The notes under the pieces are model-generated. The model searched no databases. It was not told where the DNA came from and saw only the letters and a list, made by a program, of their open reading frames with translations. DNA of 64,000 nt from a candidate division CSSED10-310 bacterium (GTDB lineage: Bacteria > CSSED10-310), in contig JAFGEQ010000012.1 of the NCBI GenBank assembly GCA_016931515.1, positions 186,001 to 250,000 on the forward strand. Direction: 5' to 3'. Both the position numbers and the translations under genes were made by a program. This document shows, piece by piece, positions 43,471 to 51,679 of this stretch. How positions within the stretch are numbered: the stretch's first letter is position 1; each line of letters starts with the position of its first letter.

Positions 43471-44297
43471 TGTACCGGACTCCCCTCCAAGATATAATCT
43501 CTCATCGACAGAAAGAATTTCATCCCCGGCCCCTGCATTCGACTGTATTCGAGGCCCTGGAGTCGACGTTGACCCTTCCTCTCCAGATCGATCGGTATCT
43601 GCCGGTTCCACGCACCCCGCTCGGGATGCGGCATCAAAGCCAGAACGTTTCCTGCACGGTTGTAAGCTCCGGCAAGATTCAACTGCGCCCCGTTTGGATT
43701 GACCGGAAAAACTTCGAGAACCTCCCCTGTTGAGGTACAGTATCGAAAACCGATCTGGCCATTCCGGACCATTGTATCCAGAGTGTTTGCATTCTTTGTG
43801 ACAAAACGCCCTTCTGCATGTGCCACAGGTATCGGAATCACTTCATTGGGAGCAAAGAGCCGGCTGAAGGCACCAACTTTCTCCTGTGTTTCGTTCCGAA
43901 TGAATGCCCAGTCACAATGGTAACCGGACTTCCCGATGACTTTATTGTGCGCAAGCGCCATATCTATCCGGGATTCGTTTCCAGGAACCAGGCCCGTCTC
44001 AACCAGGACCTGCGCACCATTGCAGATGCCCAGAATCGGTTTACCCTTCCCCGCCTCCTCCACCAATACCGCACAGATCGCCTTCTTCGATGCAACCGCA
44101 CCTGCCCGGATCCTGTCCTGGTAACTGAACCCACCCGGAATAACAAACCCGTCAAACCCGGCCAGTTCAGATGACCGCCTGTTCCATCTGAATACGTCCG
44201 CCGTCATACCTGCCGCTTCGATAACCGCCGCCGTCTCATACTCGCAATTCGTTCCGGGAAACTGCAGTACGGCAATCCGGATCTGCCTCCCTTTCAT
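43467..44297 (-). CDS. purQ: Phosphoribosylformylglycinamidine synthase, glutaminase subunit PurQ
   Basis: 276 residues from ATG 44297 (GGAGG 9 nt upstream, ATGA overlap with purL). IRIAVLQFPGTNCEYE at the start, the nucleophile cysteine in GICNGAQVLVE and the catalytic His-Glu in MPHPERG. It hydrolyses glutamine and passes ammonia to PurL. The C-terminal ~40 residues exceed the short PurQ of Bacillus and look like the longer PurQ form. Confidence 0.94.
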   Translation of the reverse strand: MKGRQIRIAVLQFPGTNCEYETAAVIEAAGMTADVFRWNRRSSELAGFDGFVIPGGFSYQDRIRAGAVASKKAICAVLVEEAGKGKPILGICNGAQVLVETGLVPGNESRIDMALAHNKVIGKSGYHCDWAFIRNETQEKVGAFSRLFAPNEVIPIPVAHAEGRFVTKNANTLDTMVRNGQIGFRYCTSTGEVLEVFPVNPNGAQLNLAGAYNRAGNVLALMPHPERGAWNRQIPIDLERKGQRRLQGLEYSRMQGPGMKFFLSMRDYILEGSPVQ

Positions 44298-46669
44298 AAT
44301 GAAGCCTCCTCCAAACCATGAAACCAACCATAAAGCAATACTTTAATGTCGATATCTAAAATATTTATGTTTTTATGTTTTATTACTATCCTTGATTGCT
44401 CGGTGACCTCGCCAATCCGCCAGGACGGTACCCCGTTGTCCGACAGCAGACTCATGGCGGCCGCCACATTTTCCTCCGGAATTTCCAGGATAAATCCGCC
44501 TGTTTCGGTAAACAGAAATCGATCCACGGGCAGACCCTGGGTGTCATCCAATCGGACCGTCATACCGAAAATGGGTGCCCGTCGATGACTGAACAGCATC
44601 TCCGCCAGTGCCGTGATGCAGCCTCCGTCTGCTATATCATGGCACGCCGTTGCAAGGCCCTTTCTCAACACCTGAACGACACCGTGCATATCCTTCCGTT
44701 CCTGCTCCCAGTCGATCGTCACCGCTTGCGTGCCGGTGACTCTGAAAACTTCGCGAAAATAAGCACTTCCACCCATCTCATCGCGTCGTCGTCCGACCAT
44801 CAGCAGTTGATGGCCGGCTCCTGTCACCATGTGTCCGACTGCGGTGGAATAATCGCTCATAGTGCCGACACAGGCGACGATCGGTGATGGTTTTATGGCC
44901 AATCCCAGAGCCGATTCATTGTAAAAACTGACATTCCCCGACACGATCGGAACCGGTTCCTTGTTCGTCCCGAACTGCCACAGCCTGCTGGCCGCATCGG
45001 CGATCCCCCGGACTCCGCGCACGAACTGCCAGAACGCCTTGGGTTTCTCCGGATTACCGTAGCAGAGGCAATCCGTCAGTGCTCTCGGAACGGCACCGCA
45101 GGCGACAACATTGCGCATCGATTCAGCCACCGCCGCCGCGCCGCCCCAATACGGGTCAATCTCCCCGATAAACGGGTTGCCATCGACAGACAGCGCGACT
45201 CCGGCCGGGCACTGCTCGGTCAACTCCAGCGGAGCCATCACGCCCGCGTCCGATTCCCCGGGCCTGAGAACCGCCATTCCCTGCACCTCCGTGTCGTAAT
45301 GCCGGTATACCGGGTAACGACTGCAGCCATTGAGTGAGAAAAGGACTTTTTCCAGGGACCCGGCGATGTCCGGCATCTCGCCCGCCGGAGGATTGGTTCC
45401 TTTGAATTCTATCGGTTCGGCCTGCCGTTCGTACCGGATTCCGCCGGTTACCTCCTCGATTGGAGCTTCGCAGACCGTTTCGCCATGATACAGGAGCTGG
45501 AACACCGGATCCTTCATCGTGCGTCCGATGACCGATGCGCCGGCGCCGTTGGCTTCCCCCGGCAATTCCCAGATGTCGTTGTATATCCGGAGCACATCCG
45601 GCGTAAACTCCTTCGGCACGGCGAATATGAAACGTTCCTGGGTTTCGCTGCAAGCGATCACTTCCGGCGGCATGTCCGGCATGGATGTGTGGACGCGATC
45701 CAGGTGGATCACGGCTCCAAAACCGCCGGCCGAGCAGATTTCCGAACTCGCGCAGGCGAGACCTCCGCCGCCGAGATCTTTCATACCGATCGGGATCCCG
45801 CGCTCGAAAGCCAGATCCCAGACCATCTTGTTTGCCTTGCGTGTGATCAGGATGTTTTTCAAGAACGGATCGTGAACCTGGACGGCTCCGAGTTGCCGTT
45901 CCTTTTCCTCGTCATTCATAATTTCCGAAGCGAACGTAACACCACCGAATCCGCTGCCGTCGGTGGGTTTACCGATCAGGATCAGGTCATAATCCTCCTC
46001 CGCTGCCTGGCGCGGTACGCGGGATCGGATGATCCGGTCCGCCGGGACGACACCGAGGCACACGACGTTGACAAGGCAGTTATCGTCGAATGAATCGTCG
46101 AAATAGACATCGCCAGCCAGGTTTGGAACGCCGAGTGCGTTGCCGTATTGCCAGATCCCGTCGACCACGCCGTTGGCGATCCAGCGCGTTCGGGCGGCGT
46201 TTTTGCCGGAGGGGTTGCCGAAGCGGAGGGCATCGGCCACGGCTATCACGTGGGCGCCCATGCAATCGACATCGCGGACGATGCCGCCGATACCGGTGGC
46301 GGCGCCTTCGATGGGCAGTACCTGGGAGGGGTGGTTATGCGATTCATGGGCGAACACGAGCGCATATTCCCTGCCGTTGGCGGTGGTGAACTTGATGATG
46401 CCGGCGTCTTCGGACGGGCCGAGGATGACGTTCGAGGCATCGGTCGGGAGATATTTTTTCAACGTAGCCCGGCTGGATTTATACGAACAGTGTTCGCTCC
46501 ACTCGATATCGAAAATGAACAGTTCGACCCGTGTCGGATCACGTCCCAGAATACCGGCCACTTTCCGGGCTTCCGCCGGTGACATGCCGATATTCATTTT
46601 ACGCAGAAGTGCCTGGAGTTCTGCGTCGCTGGTCTGACCGGAAACCGGTATTGTTTCCGTATATTTCAT
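44294..46669 (-). CDS. purL: Phosphoribosylformylglycinamidine synthase subunit PurL
   Basis: 791 residues, small-type PurL. Catalyses the ATP-dependent step FGAR to FGAM in purine synthesis. Conserved blocks include EHCSYKSSRATLKKYLP, HESHNHPSQVLPIEGAATG, GGVTFAS, MKDLGGGGLACASSE and the C-terminal CHDIADGGCITALAEM. It is followed by purQ and the PurS-like gene with 4-nt overlaps. AAGGAGAC precedes the start. Base composition is more GC-rich than in the neighbours. Confidence 0.95.
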   Translation of the reverse strand: MKYTETIPVSGQTSDAELQALLRKMNIGMSPAEARKVAGILGRDPTRVELFIFDIEWSEHCSYKSSRATLKKYLPTDASNVILGPSEDAGIIKFTTANGREYALVFAHESHNHPSQVLPIEGAATGIGGIVRDVDCMGAHVIAVADALRFGNPSGKNAARTRWIANGVVDGIWQYGNALGVPNLAGDVYFDDSFDDNCLVNVVCLGVVPADRIIRSRVPRQAAEEDYDLILIGKPTDGSGFGGVTFASEIMNDEEKERQLGAVQVHDPFLKNILITRKANKMVWDLAFERGIPIGMKDLGGGGLACASSEICSAGGFGAVIHLDRVHTSMPDMPPEVIACSETQERFIFAVPKEFTPDVLRIYNDIWELPGEANGAGASVIGRTMKDPVFQLLYHGETVCEAPIEEVTGGIRYERQAEPIEFKGTNPPAGEMPDIAGSLEKVLFSLNGCSRYPVYRHYDTEVQGMAVLRPGESDAGVMAPLELTEQCPAGVALSVDGNPFIGEIDPYWGGAAAVAESMRNVVACGAVPRALTDCLCYGNPEKPKAFWQFVRGVRGIADAASRLWQFGTNKEPVPIVSGNVSFYNESALGLAIKPSPIVACVGTMSDYSTAVGHMVTGAGHQLLMVGRRRDEMGGSAYFREVFRVTGTQAVTIDWEQERKDMHGVVQVLRKGLATACHDIADGGCITALAEMLFSHRRAPIFGMTVRLDDTQGLPVDRFLFTETGGFILEIPEENVAAAMSLLSDNGVPSWRIGEVTEQSRIVIKHKNINILDIDIKVLLYGWFHGLEEASL

Positions 46670-46761
46670 TACATCGTCTCCTTGTTCGAAGCGTTCCTGC
46701 CGATCTCCCGCCGCCGGTCAGCCGACCGTCCCGGATCGGGATGCGGTGATTGAGTTTTGGC

Positions 46762-46767
46762 ATTATA
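46762..46767 (-). promoter_or_regulatory. -10 box of purL
   Basis: Perfect TATAAT on the minus strand, 93 nt upstream of the purL start, with a weak TTCATT -35 17 nt further up. No purine-riboswitch core is apparent in the leader. Confidence 0.45.
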
Positions 46768-46916
46768 CTCCACCGGGCGCCGGGAATGAACCAAAAAACA
46801 CTTGCAATTCCTGCCCGGTCAAATATAGTGAGCCGCGAAAGCAGGTTATCGTCATAGAGAGAATGGCGTTACGGGGTTTTTGAACGGCAACCGAGACAGG
46901 AAATCAGGAGATCGGG

Positions 46917-47465
46917 ATGAGTCAGAAGAAATTACAGAAATACCTGGATAACATTCTTTCGTTCCTGAAGCTGGATTTCGGCGACATGGATGCGCTGGTC
47001 AAGGCGATTGCGGATCATGAGACGGAAGACCGGGTGCAATATGACGGCGAAAAGCACGTATTCCGGCTGGGGATGGCCACGTGGACCGAAGCCGAGATGG
47101 TTGACGCGCTGACCTCTTGCAGGGAGGCGGTAGTCAGTGTCCTGGACAAGGTGGTTCTGGACGGTATGATCGGTCGTGAGGAGCTTGAAAATCTTAATAA
47201 GGTTCACCATGATCTTCATATTCAGTATGTATTTGATCCGGACACGCCGACACGTTTGAATCTGAACTACATCATTCCCGACGGCAAGATTGCCTGGGAA
47301 ACCGGCATGTGCCCGCATTGCGGGGAGGGTGTGACGATCCATCTGTTCCCGGACCCGATGCCGGTGATCGGGTATGAAGCGATCATCAACGCGTTGCGGC
47401 TGGTGACGCGATCAGTCAAGCTGGCGGGTTCGGCTGTAGCCGGGTATACGCTGGTGCAGCACTAA
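46917..47465 (+). CDS. Conserved-looking hypothetical protein with a CPHC motif
   Basis: 182 residues, unrecognised. AGGAGATCGGG precedes the ATG. Largely alpha/beta, no signal peptide or membrane segment. Residues ~95-125 (VVLDGMIGREELENLNKVHHDLHIQYVFDPDTPT) and the single CPHCGEG pair near 140 stand out; one CxxC alone would need a partner molecule for metal binding. Between purL (divergent) and tRNA-Gln. Confidence 0.6.
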   Translation: MSQKKLQKYLDNILSFLKLDFGDMDALVKAIADHETEDRVQYDGEKHVFRLGMATWTEAEMVDALTSCREAVVSVLDKVVLDGMIGREELENLNKVHHDLHIQYVFDPDTPTRLNLNYIIPDGKIAWETGMCPHCGEGVTIHLFPDPMPVIGYEAIINALRLVTRSVKLAGSAVAGYTLVQH

Positions 47466-47513
47466 AAAAGTCTTGATTTCCCGGTATTACTCTGTTAGAT
47501 ATTCGTTCGGTAC

Positions 47514-47586
47514 TGAGGCGTGGCCAAATTGGTAAGGCTCCTGACTCTGGATCAGGCAACTGTAGGTTCGACTCCTACCGCCTCAG
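47514..47586 (+). tRNA. tRNA-Gln (CUG)
   Basis: 73-nt tRNA, acceptor TGAGGCG/CGCCTCA, anticodon CTG in loop CTCTGGA, T-loop GGTTCGACTCC, discriminator G. The first base pair U1-A72 is characteristic of bacterial tRNA-Gln. No encoded CCA. Confidence 0.97.
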
Positions 47587-47600
47587 CTTGTTGAGTTTCC

Positions 47601-47673
47601 GGTCCCATCGTCTAGTGGCCTAGGACGCTGGCCTCTCACGCCGGTAACACGGGTTCGACCCCCGTTGGGACCG
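47601..47673 (+). tRNA. tRNA-Glu (CUC)
   Basis: 73-nt tRNA, acceptor GGTCCCA/TGGGACC, anticodon CTC in loop CTCTCAC, T-loop GGTTCGACCCC, discriminator G. It borders the accessory region that follows. Confidence 0.97.
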
Positions 47674-47686
47674 CTCCTTATTTTAC

Positions 47687-47722
47687 AAAGGGTGATGGCC
47701 TATCAAGGTTGTCACCCTTTTT
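47687..47722 (+). terminator. Terminator after tRNA-Glu
   Basis: AAAGGGTGA (47687-47695) pairs with TCACCCTTT (47712-47720) around a 16-nt loop and is followed by TT. Confidence 0.7.
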
Positions 47723-47756
47723 GCTTTGGGACTGGCTTGGGTCTTTGTTGCACTGA

Positions 47757-47795
47757 AAAGACGAAAAGAAGAATAGACGAAAAGACGAGTTTCCC
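47757..47795 (+). repeat. Short (A)GACGAA(A)-type repeat
   Basis: AAAAGACGAAAAGAAGAATAGACGAAAAGACGAG: four imperfect copies of a purine-rich unit ahead of a four-helix-bundle gene remnant. A small TCCCG/CGGGA hairpin follows at 47800-47815. Confidence 0.5.
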
Positions 47796-47820
47796 GAGCT
47801 TGCGGGATAGTTACTGAGAT

Positions 47821-47986
47821 ATGAGCGATGTCATTGAACATTTCAGAGATCTGAAAGTGTATCAGAATGCCAGGAAATCAGCGATGAAAATTTATGAACT
47901 GACGAAGGGTTTTCCGAAGGAGTAAAAGTTCTCCCTGGTTGATCAGATCAGGTGGCATTTATTTGCGGTGCAAGATCGAAACTGAT
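47821..47986 (+). pseudogene. Four-helix-bundle protein gene (23S rRNA intervening-sequence type), broken
   Basis: An ATG opens MSDVIEHFRDLKVYQNARKSAMKIYELTKGFPKE and then TAA at 47923-47925; reading through gives KFSLVDQIR, after which homology is lost and a stop follows at about 47984. FRDLKVYQNAR...FPKEEKFSLVDQIR is the N-terminus of the four-helix-bundle family of ~120 residues. A single change of GAA to TAA plus a 3' truncation explains it. These small genes are mobile in many bacteria. Confidence 0.75.
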
Positions 47987-48000
47987 AACTTTATATTGTT

Positions 48001-49485
48001 ATGAGAAATTTTATAAGCTGCATCGTTGTGATTTTCTTGACCGCTTCGGTTCTTGCGTGGGAGGATATCCCGGTGTTCATGCCCGTCGGGAATATCGAAA
48101 TAATAGATTTCATTGTACCGGAAAGCGGTCCCTTCGCAGACTGTCCACTGCTGCTCTGTGCGATTGACAACTGGACCTATCTGTTCCGACTGACGGACCC
48201 GACTGATCCCCGGGTTGTCGGGCAGTTCCCGAATCAACTCGTTGCGGATTCCGTAAAATTGCAGACCCGACTCATCTGCGATAACTCCGGCTACCCAATC
48301 CTTGTTGAGATGAACCCAGGCCGATGCAACATTATTCGATACGAACCGGGGGGATGGTTGCCCAAACGCAATGTGCAGATTGGCGGTACCAATCCCTGCA
48401 TTGCATTAAATGAATCTGGCGATCTGATCGTAGATTATTTCAGAGATTTCACCAGGAATTTCGGATCCGTCAAGTATTCACTTTATCGATCCGTTATTGA
48501 TATGACTGACTGGTCCGTTCAGACGGAGACGGTGACTTCCGCCGGGTCCAGATCAGATTCAGATTACACCGTCTATCATCGTGCTCCGTACTTCTATGTG
48601 CGGTACGGGTCTGAAATCAGGTCCAGCGGTCATTACAGTATCTGTGTGTATTCCTGGGAGGTGTCGATGATTCCTGAATCCCATCGGGCGAATTTTGACT
48701 ACCCTTACAGCCAAGGAAAGATGCAAGCAGATTATGTGTCCGACACAAACTGGGTGGCAGCGTACGCTGATGGAGAGACTTCCGGCAACGATGAATTTGA
48801 AGTAAAAAGCATTCAATCGGATCTATACCTGCTGGGACACTTGCATATTATAGCAGTCGATGCATCCAGGGATGGAAATCAGTATGCAGCATATCAGAAC
48901 AGGGAAAAGGCGATGGAAGTTATGACCTGCGTCGACGGTCAATGGTCACAGCCGGAAACTTTAGGAGACTATCCATACTATTTTCAGGATATGAAACTGG
49001 CGGTTGCCAATGACAATATGTGGATTTTATATGTGCATGAAACGGGCGGATATCACTTGATAACAAACGTCGAACAGCAGGGCACGCCGACTCAGACCCC
49101 GGCACCCACATTCACTCCATTGCCTGAACGCGCATTTCTCGAGATATATTTATCCTCGATTGAATTCCAATCAGACCAATGGTTCACATGCGATCTATGG
49201 TTGAACAATCCATCAAAAACGGAATTATCCGGGCTGCCACTTTTTATGTTGCTTGAAGTACACGGAAATTACTACTTCGGACCGGAATTCACAGCGGATA
49301 TCTCGGATTATTCATCGCTGATCCCCTCCTTTTCTCCGGGATACACCGAGTATAAGATCATTCCAGGATTCTGGTGGCCGGACGTCGCAGCTGCCTCCGG
49401 CATCCGGTTCCTGACAGCCATCTTGAATGCTGATTACTCGAACATCGTATCCAACGTGGATATTGTGGAGTTTGGGTGGCAGTAA
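48001..49485 (+). CDS. Exported protein with PT-rich linker and shared C-terminal domain
   Basis: 494 residues. Signal peptide 1-19 (FISCIVVIFLTASVLA / WED). The body (~20-355) is beta-rich and unrecognised, with repeated Tyr/Ser/Asp strands like a propeller. A linker GTPTQTPAPTFTPLP (~361-375) precedes a ~115-residue domain that recurs in two other genes of this window (LLEVHGNYYFGPEF, FWWPDVAAASGIRFLTAI, VEFGWQ). No ribosome-binding site is visible before the ATG; a TATATT lies 5 nt upstream, so a leaderless transcript is possible. Probably surface-exposed. Confidence 0.75.
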   Translation: MRNFISCIVVIFLTASVLAWEDIPVFMPVGNIEIIDFIVPESGPFADCPLLLCAIDNWTYLFRLTDPTDPRVVGQFPNQLVADSVKLQTRLICDNSGYPILVEMNPGRCNIIRYEPGGWLPKRNVQIGGTNPCIALNESGDLIVDYFRDFTRNFGSVKYSLYRSVIDMTDWSVQTETVTSAGSRSDSDYTVYHRAPYFYVRYGSEIRSSGHYSICVYSWEVSMIPESHRANFDYPYSQGKMQADYVSDTNWVAAYADGETSGNDEFEVKSIQSDLYLLGHLHIIAVDASRDGNQYAAYQNREKAMEVMTCVDGQWSQPETLGDYPYYFQDMKLAVANDNMWILYVHETGGYHLITNVEQQGTPTQTPAPTFTPLPERAFLEIYLSSIEFQSDQWFTCDLWLNNPSKTELSGLPLFMLLEVHGNYYFGPEFTADISDYSSLIPSFSPGYTEYKIIPGFWWPDVAAASGIRFLTAILNADYSNIVSNVDIVEFGWQ

Positions 49486-49649
49486 AGAATGCTTTGAACG
49501 AATTGAGATATTGTCAAATATGAGAAAGAAGACAGAATCATTCAAGGATCTGGATGTGCGAATCTTGTATAATCGTAATGATATGATTACAATTATGAGT
49601 AAAGATAGAATCTATCTCCAGGAGGAGATTTTTCTCAGGAGATCGTTTG

Positions 49650-51272
49650 ATGATTAACAAAAAACGCTTTCGATTCCGGATTTTCATCCCGGTTTTTCCC
49701 AGTTTCAATATCTATTCATCGCTGGCAGGTAAAACCACATCCGTTGGGCCTGTATATGTGGCGACCAATGCAAATCAACTGGATAATTGGGATGTAGAAG
49801 TCATCGATGAAAACAATTTACATGGAAAATTCTATCCACGGGACTCGGAAAACCGGCTGGATCATGAACAGCTCCAAAAAGAAAGACCCGCTGATGTGGT
49901 GGGGTTTTATGCATCCATTACGTCCACGGTTCCGAGACTGTATGAACTGGCCAGATTCTATCAAAAGGCAGGCGTCAGGACGGTTGCCGGGGGAAAACAC
50001 GTGGAGGCCATGGTGGAGGAAGCTCTGCAAAATGCCATCGATGTTGTGGTTCTGCAGGAAGGTGAACTAACAATCAAGGATCTTCTTGGTGCATGGGAGC
50101 AAGGACGGGACCTGTCCGGTATCCGAGGTATTGCATACTTGAAAGACGGCATTTTACAGAAAACAGAACCACGCCCATTGATTCACAATTTCGACATATT
50201 CCCGCTGCCGGATTTCAACCTTCTGCGGTATGCCAAAATCAAACTCTATCCCATCACCCGCACCCGTGGCTGTAATTCCAACTGTGAATTCTGTGCCGTA
50301 AAGGAAAAAGCAAGGTGCAGCTCCCCGGAAAACATGATGAATCAAATCCGTCACCTTGTGGAAACCAGAAATGCCAGGAGATTTTTTGAAACGAGTGATC
50401 ATTTCGCTTCTCAGCGGGACGAAGCCATTGAATTCTGCCAAATGCTTGCAGCCTATCAGAAACGATACAATCTGAAGTTGAAAATAACGATTCAGACTCG
50501 GATCACGGATGCGCGATACCCGGCTCTGCTAGCAGCGATGAAAGAGGCCAATATCAATACCGTCTGCATTGGATACGAGTCTCCCATTGATGAAGAATTG
50601 ATCGCTATGAAAAAAGGGTATCTGTCAGATGATCTTCTCAAATGGACACATACGTTCCATGAATATGGTTTTTTTATTCACGGCATGTTCATGTTCGGCT
50701 ATCCGAGAAACCCGGACATGACAGTCAAAGCGATTCCACTCAAGGAACGTGCTGAACGTTTTCGCGAGTTTATAAAACAGGCGAAAATTGACACGCTTCA
50801 GGTGCTGTTGACGATCCCGTTACCCGGGACTGAACTGAGAGATCGGTTACTCAGGGAAAATCGAATTGTACCCATCGATAAGGTCGGCTGGGAATATTAT
50901 GATGGCCAGTATCCGCTTTTTATACCGGATGACGGAGTTGAACCGGAAGAAATCCAGAAAATTGTCGGTGATTTGATGGTTCGATTTTACACGTTCAGCA
51001 ATTTCTGGAAAATCGCCAAAAACATTCTTATCAACTTCCCCGCCATTGTCTTTACATCGTCCATCACCATAGTCGTCGGCAGAGTGCGATACATCCAAAA
51101 GGCATTTACCCTCTGGCGGCGGAAATACTTCAGAAACTATCTTCTTCGCTTCGGTGGACATCTGATTGTCAAAAAGTGGTTAAAAAGTTACAGTAATGAT
51201 CCCTTTCTACAAAAGCTTCACATGGCAAAAACAGAGTTGCGCAATCAGAGCAACAGGGAGTTAGAACAATAA
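49650..51272 (+). CDS. B12-binding-domain radical SAM protein
   Basis: 540 residues from ATG 49650 (AGGAG 8 nt upstream). N-terminal ~180 residues form a cobalamin-type Rossmann domain (SVGPVYVATNANQLDNWDVEVID, VVGFYASITSTVPRLYELA). The iron-sulfur site CxxxCxxC is C208/C212/C215 in TRGCNSNCEFC. The C-terminal ~70 residues are basic with hydrophobic helices. Such enzymes catalyse methylations or rearrangements; the substrate is not evident and the DxHxxG lower-ligand motif is missing. No obvious partner operon. Confidence 0.85.
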   Translation: MINKKRFRFRIFIPVFPSFNIYSSLAGKTTSVGPVYVATNANQLDNWDVEVIDENNLHGKFYPRDSENRLDHEQLQKERPADVVGFYASITSTVPRLYELARFYQKAGVRTVAGGKHVEAMVEEALQNAIDVVVLQEGELTIKDLLGAWEQGRDLSGIRGIAYLKDGILQKTEPRPLIHNFDIFPLPDFNLLRYAKIKLYPITRTRGCNSNCEFCAVKEKARCSSPENMMNQIRHLVETRNARRFFETSDHFASQRDEAIEFCQMLAAYQKRYNLKLKITIQTRITDARYPALLAAMKEANINTVCIGYESPIDEELIAMKKGYLSDDLLKWTHTFHEYGFFIHGMFMFGYPRNPDMTVKAIPLKERAERFREFIKQAKIDTLQVLLTIPLPGTELRDRLLRENRIVPIDKVGWEYYDGQYPLFIPDDGVEPEEIQKIVGDLMVRFYTFSNFWKIAKNILINFPAIVFTSSITIVVGRVRYIQKAFTLWRRKYFRNYLLRFGGHLIVKKWLKSYSNDPFLQKLHMAKTELRNQSNRELEQ

Positions 51273-51679
51273 TATGCAACCGGACAGATGGTTCGTTCAT
51301 CCACCCGGCGCTGCGCAAACCGTTTTCCGCCCTCCGGCCGCGAACGATACGGCAGCATTTTTGCGTGACGCATTCGATGATCGCGAACGGTCTCATGTAT
51401 CTGACGGGCATACGTTTCTCCAACATAATATCCGATTTGATAGATTGTGCCGAAAACTTGATGGTTTTGAATACCCTATGGAAGATCAACTATAAAAGCA
51501 TTCATTTAATGCACCAGAAACCACTGTTCGGAATCAAACCCCACCGGGATATGAAGCGCCCTGGCTTCGCGTGATATTGTTTGCTTGCCGCACAAATATT
51601 CACCGAATTTTAATATCACTATAATAAAATCATAGTAGTTTTTTTACGTGACGGGCGGAGGAACGAAGGGTGATCATTA
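51273..51679 (+). other. 407-nt gap, no supported gene
   Basis: Short frames exist (51274-51495, 51365-51574) but none shows a ribosome-binding site, a start supported by context, or recognisable sequence. A TATAAT at about 51613 may serve the next gene. Confidence 0.5.

Noticed and set aside
45156-46637. Several open frames of 100-200 codons opposite or inside purL
   Set aside because: All are shadows caused by high GC in purL; no ribosome-binding sites or recognisable domains.
47757-47795. CRISPR or other regularly spaced repeat
   Set aside because: The units are 8-10 nt, adjoin each other and have no spacers; it is a simple purine-rich repeat.
47954-47966. Sigma-54-like TGGCATTTATTTGC upstream of the 48001 gene
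   Set aside because: GG and GC are separated by 9 nt instead of 10, and the spacing is strict for RpoN.
51274-51574. Two small overlapping open frames
   Set aside because: No start signals, no homology by eye and no domain pattern; likely random frames in a spacer.
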